DNA of 64,000 nt from Undibacterium sp. 5I1 (GTDB lineage: Bacteria; Pseudomonadota; Gammaproteobacteria; Burkholderiales; Burkholderiaceae_D). Position numbers and translations under genes: made by a program. The first letter of the stretch is position 1. Each line of letters starts with the position of its first letter. The DNA is taken from the NCBI RefSeq assembly GCF_034314085.1, contig NZ_JAVIWI010000001.1, forward strand, positions 186,001-250,000, given 5' to 3'. Below are positions 63,432 through 64,000 of this stretch, piece by piece. The notes below the pieces were generated by a model that was not told the DNA's origin, made no database searches, and saw only the letters and a list, made by a program, of their open reading frames with translations.

Positions 63432-63863
63432 ATGATCCAGCGCTATATCAAAATCATCCTCTACATCGCTGGTGGCATTATGCTGCTGGCAGGCCTACAG
63501 TTTATCGTACCCTTACCCCTATTGCAGGCACAACAATTGGTTGTAAGCGATAGCGCAGGCATATTATTCGCCCGCCATTGGAGTTTATTGGTCGCTTGTC
63601 TGGGTGGCTTATTGATTTATTCCGCCAGGCACCCTGAATGTCGCATTCCCATTATTGTCGCCGTCACGGTAGAAAAAATCGGTTTGGTCGGCGTACTGCT
63701 GATGAGCCTGAACGACGCTGCCTTGAAGCCAATGCTGCCTGTGATTGTATTGGACGGTGGTTTTGTGATTTTGTTTTTGATTTATTTATTCGGGCGGAAT
63801 GGTAGCAGCGAGGTTGATAAGGACAACGATGACAAGATTCGCGTTAAATCATCTGTGCCATAG
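63432..63863 (+). CDS. Small membrane protein, 143 aa
   Basis: Four predicted helices: about 6-28, 45-65 (FARHWSLLVACLGGLLIYSA), 73-92 (IPIIVAVTVEKIGLVGVLLMS) and 102-122, then a charged tail (EVDKDNDDKIRVK). The layout resembles small DUF4345-like membrane proteins, but this is not firm. CCGGAGAC lies 5 bp before the ATG. Confidence 0.65.
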   Translation: MIQRYIKIILYIAGGIMLLAGLQFIVPLPLLQAQQLVVSDSAGILFARHWSLLVACLGGLLIYSARHPECRIPIIVAVTVEKIGLVGVLLMSLNDAALKPMLPVIVLDGGFVILFLIYLFGRNGSSEVDKDNDDKIRVKSSVP

Positions 63864-63868
63864 CAAAA

Positions 63869-64000
63869 TTACATTTGCCTGAACCGATGCTGAAAAGCTT
63901 GCGATACGGTTTGCCATTCGGCCTCATTCATTAGTTTCAGCACAAGGCCATTATCTTGTCTTTGCAATGTATCAATGGCCGCGACGCTGACGATGGCACT
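63869..64000 (-). CDS. C-terminal end of an unknown gene (partial)
   Basis: Open frame of 43 residues running off the right edge, stop at 63869-63871. The visible end (DTLQRQDNGLVLKLMNEAEW and QAFQHRFRQM) is helical and charged with no recognisable motif. The frame is uninterrupted from the edge and the codon use is normal, so it is probably a real gene end. Confidence 0.5.
   Translation of the reverse strand, partial: SAIVSVAAIDTLQRQDNGLVLKLMNEAEWQTVSQAFQHRFRQM

Overview
The window looks like chromosomal DNA of a beta-proteobacterium, most likely of the order Burkholderiales and close to the Oxalobacteraceae (Undibacterium or Herminiimonas-like). This rests on recognisable protein families (omega-amino-acid aminotransferase, DusA, PCu(A)C, DUF883/holin/YqjK-like trio, DUF3309, CHRD, VirK/YbjX), dense bidirectional gene packing and moderate GC. 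The genus is an inference. No plasmid, phage structural genes, rRNA or CRISPR array were seen.

Layout. 1-6.6 kb: end of a periplasmic adaptor gene, then permease, ATPase and a second permease of a MacB/FtsX-type ABC exporter. 6.7-11.8 kb: ordinary genes (GNAT, glutaredoxin-like, TPR/glycosyltransferase-like, alpha/beta hydrolase, MaiA). 11.8-14.8 kb: a graveyard beside tRNA-Leu(CAA), holding a 5'-truncated gene, an hsdM fragment, two integron-cassette-like genes (an Imm50 protein and a Cys-rich protein with an amber codon) around an attC-like site, and a truncated integrase. 14.9-18.4 kb: aminotransferase, a small unknown and an AI-2E-type permease. 18.6-50 kb: a long stress and envelope block with two BON lipoproteins, CsbD, mini membrane proteins, glycine-zipper proteins, a CHASE/PAS/GGDEF/EAL protein interrupted by an in-frame TGA, a Crp/Fnr regulator, a hybrid histidine kinase with a response regulator, AsmA, HMA chaperone, PRC-barrel, CHRD, large catalase with PfpI, DUF4398/OmpA, ferritin-like protein, DUF883/holin and cardiolipin synthase-like protein. 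50-64 kb: dusA, PCu(A)C, tRNA-His, an IS256-family element, VirK/YbjX, an NRAMP-like transporter with altered motifs, manC, an amino-acid binding protein and an MFS transporter.

Two non-coding signals tie the window together. First, a 16-bp palindrome (TGTNCG-N4-CGNACA) recurs about ten times, only between 16.4 and 50.1 kb and always in intergenic DNA, mostly 50-200 bp before stress, envelope or signalling genes. It includes a site before the Crp/Fnr gene itself, so it is a candidate operator of one stress regulon. Second, a dispersed repeat of about 85 bp with two hairpins and ATATACTCCCC-type ends occurs seven times, always between genes. A second inverted-repeat family (three copies) and a 234-bp element with 19-bp perfect inverted ends are also present.

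All calls come from reading the sequence and from family knowledge. No database search was run.
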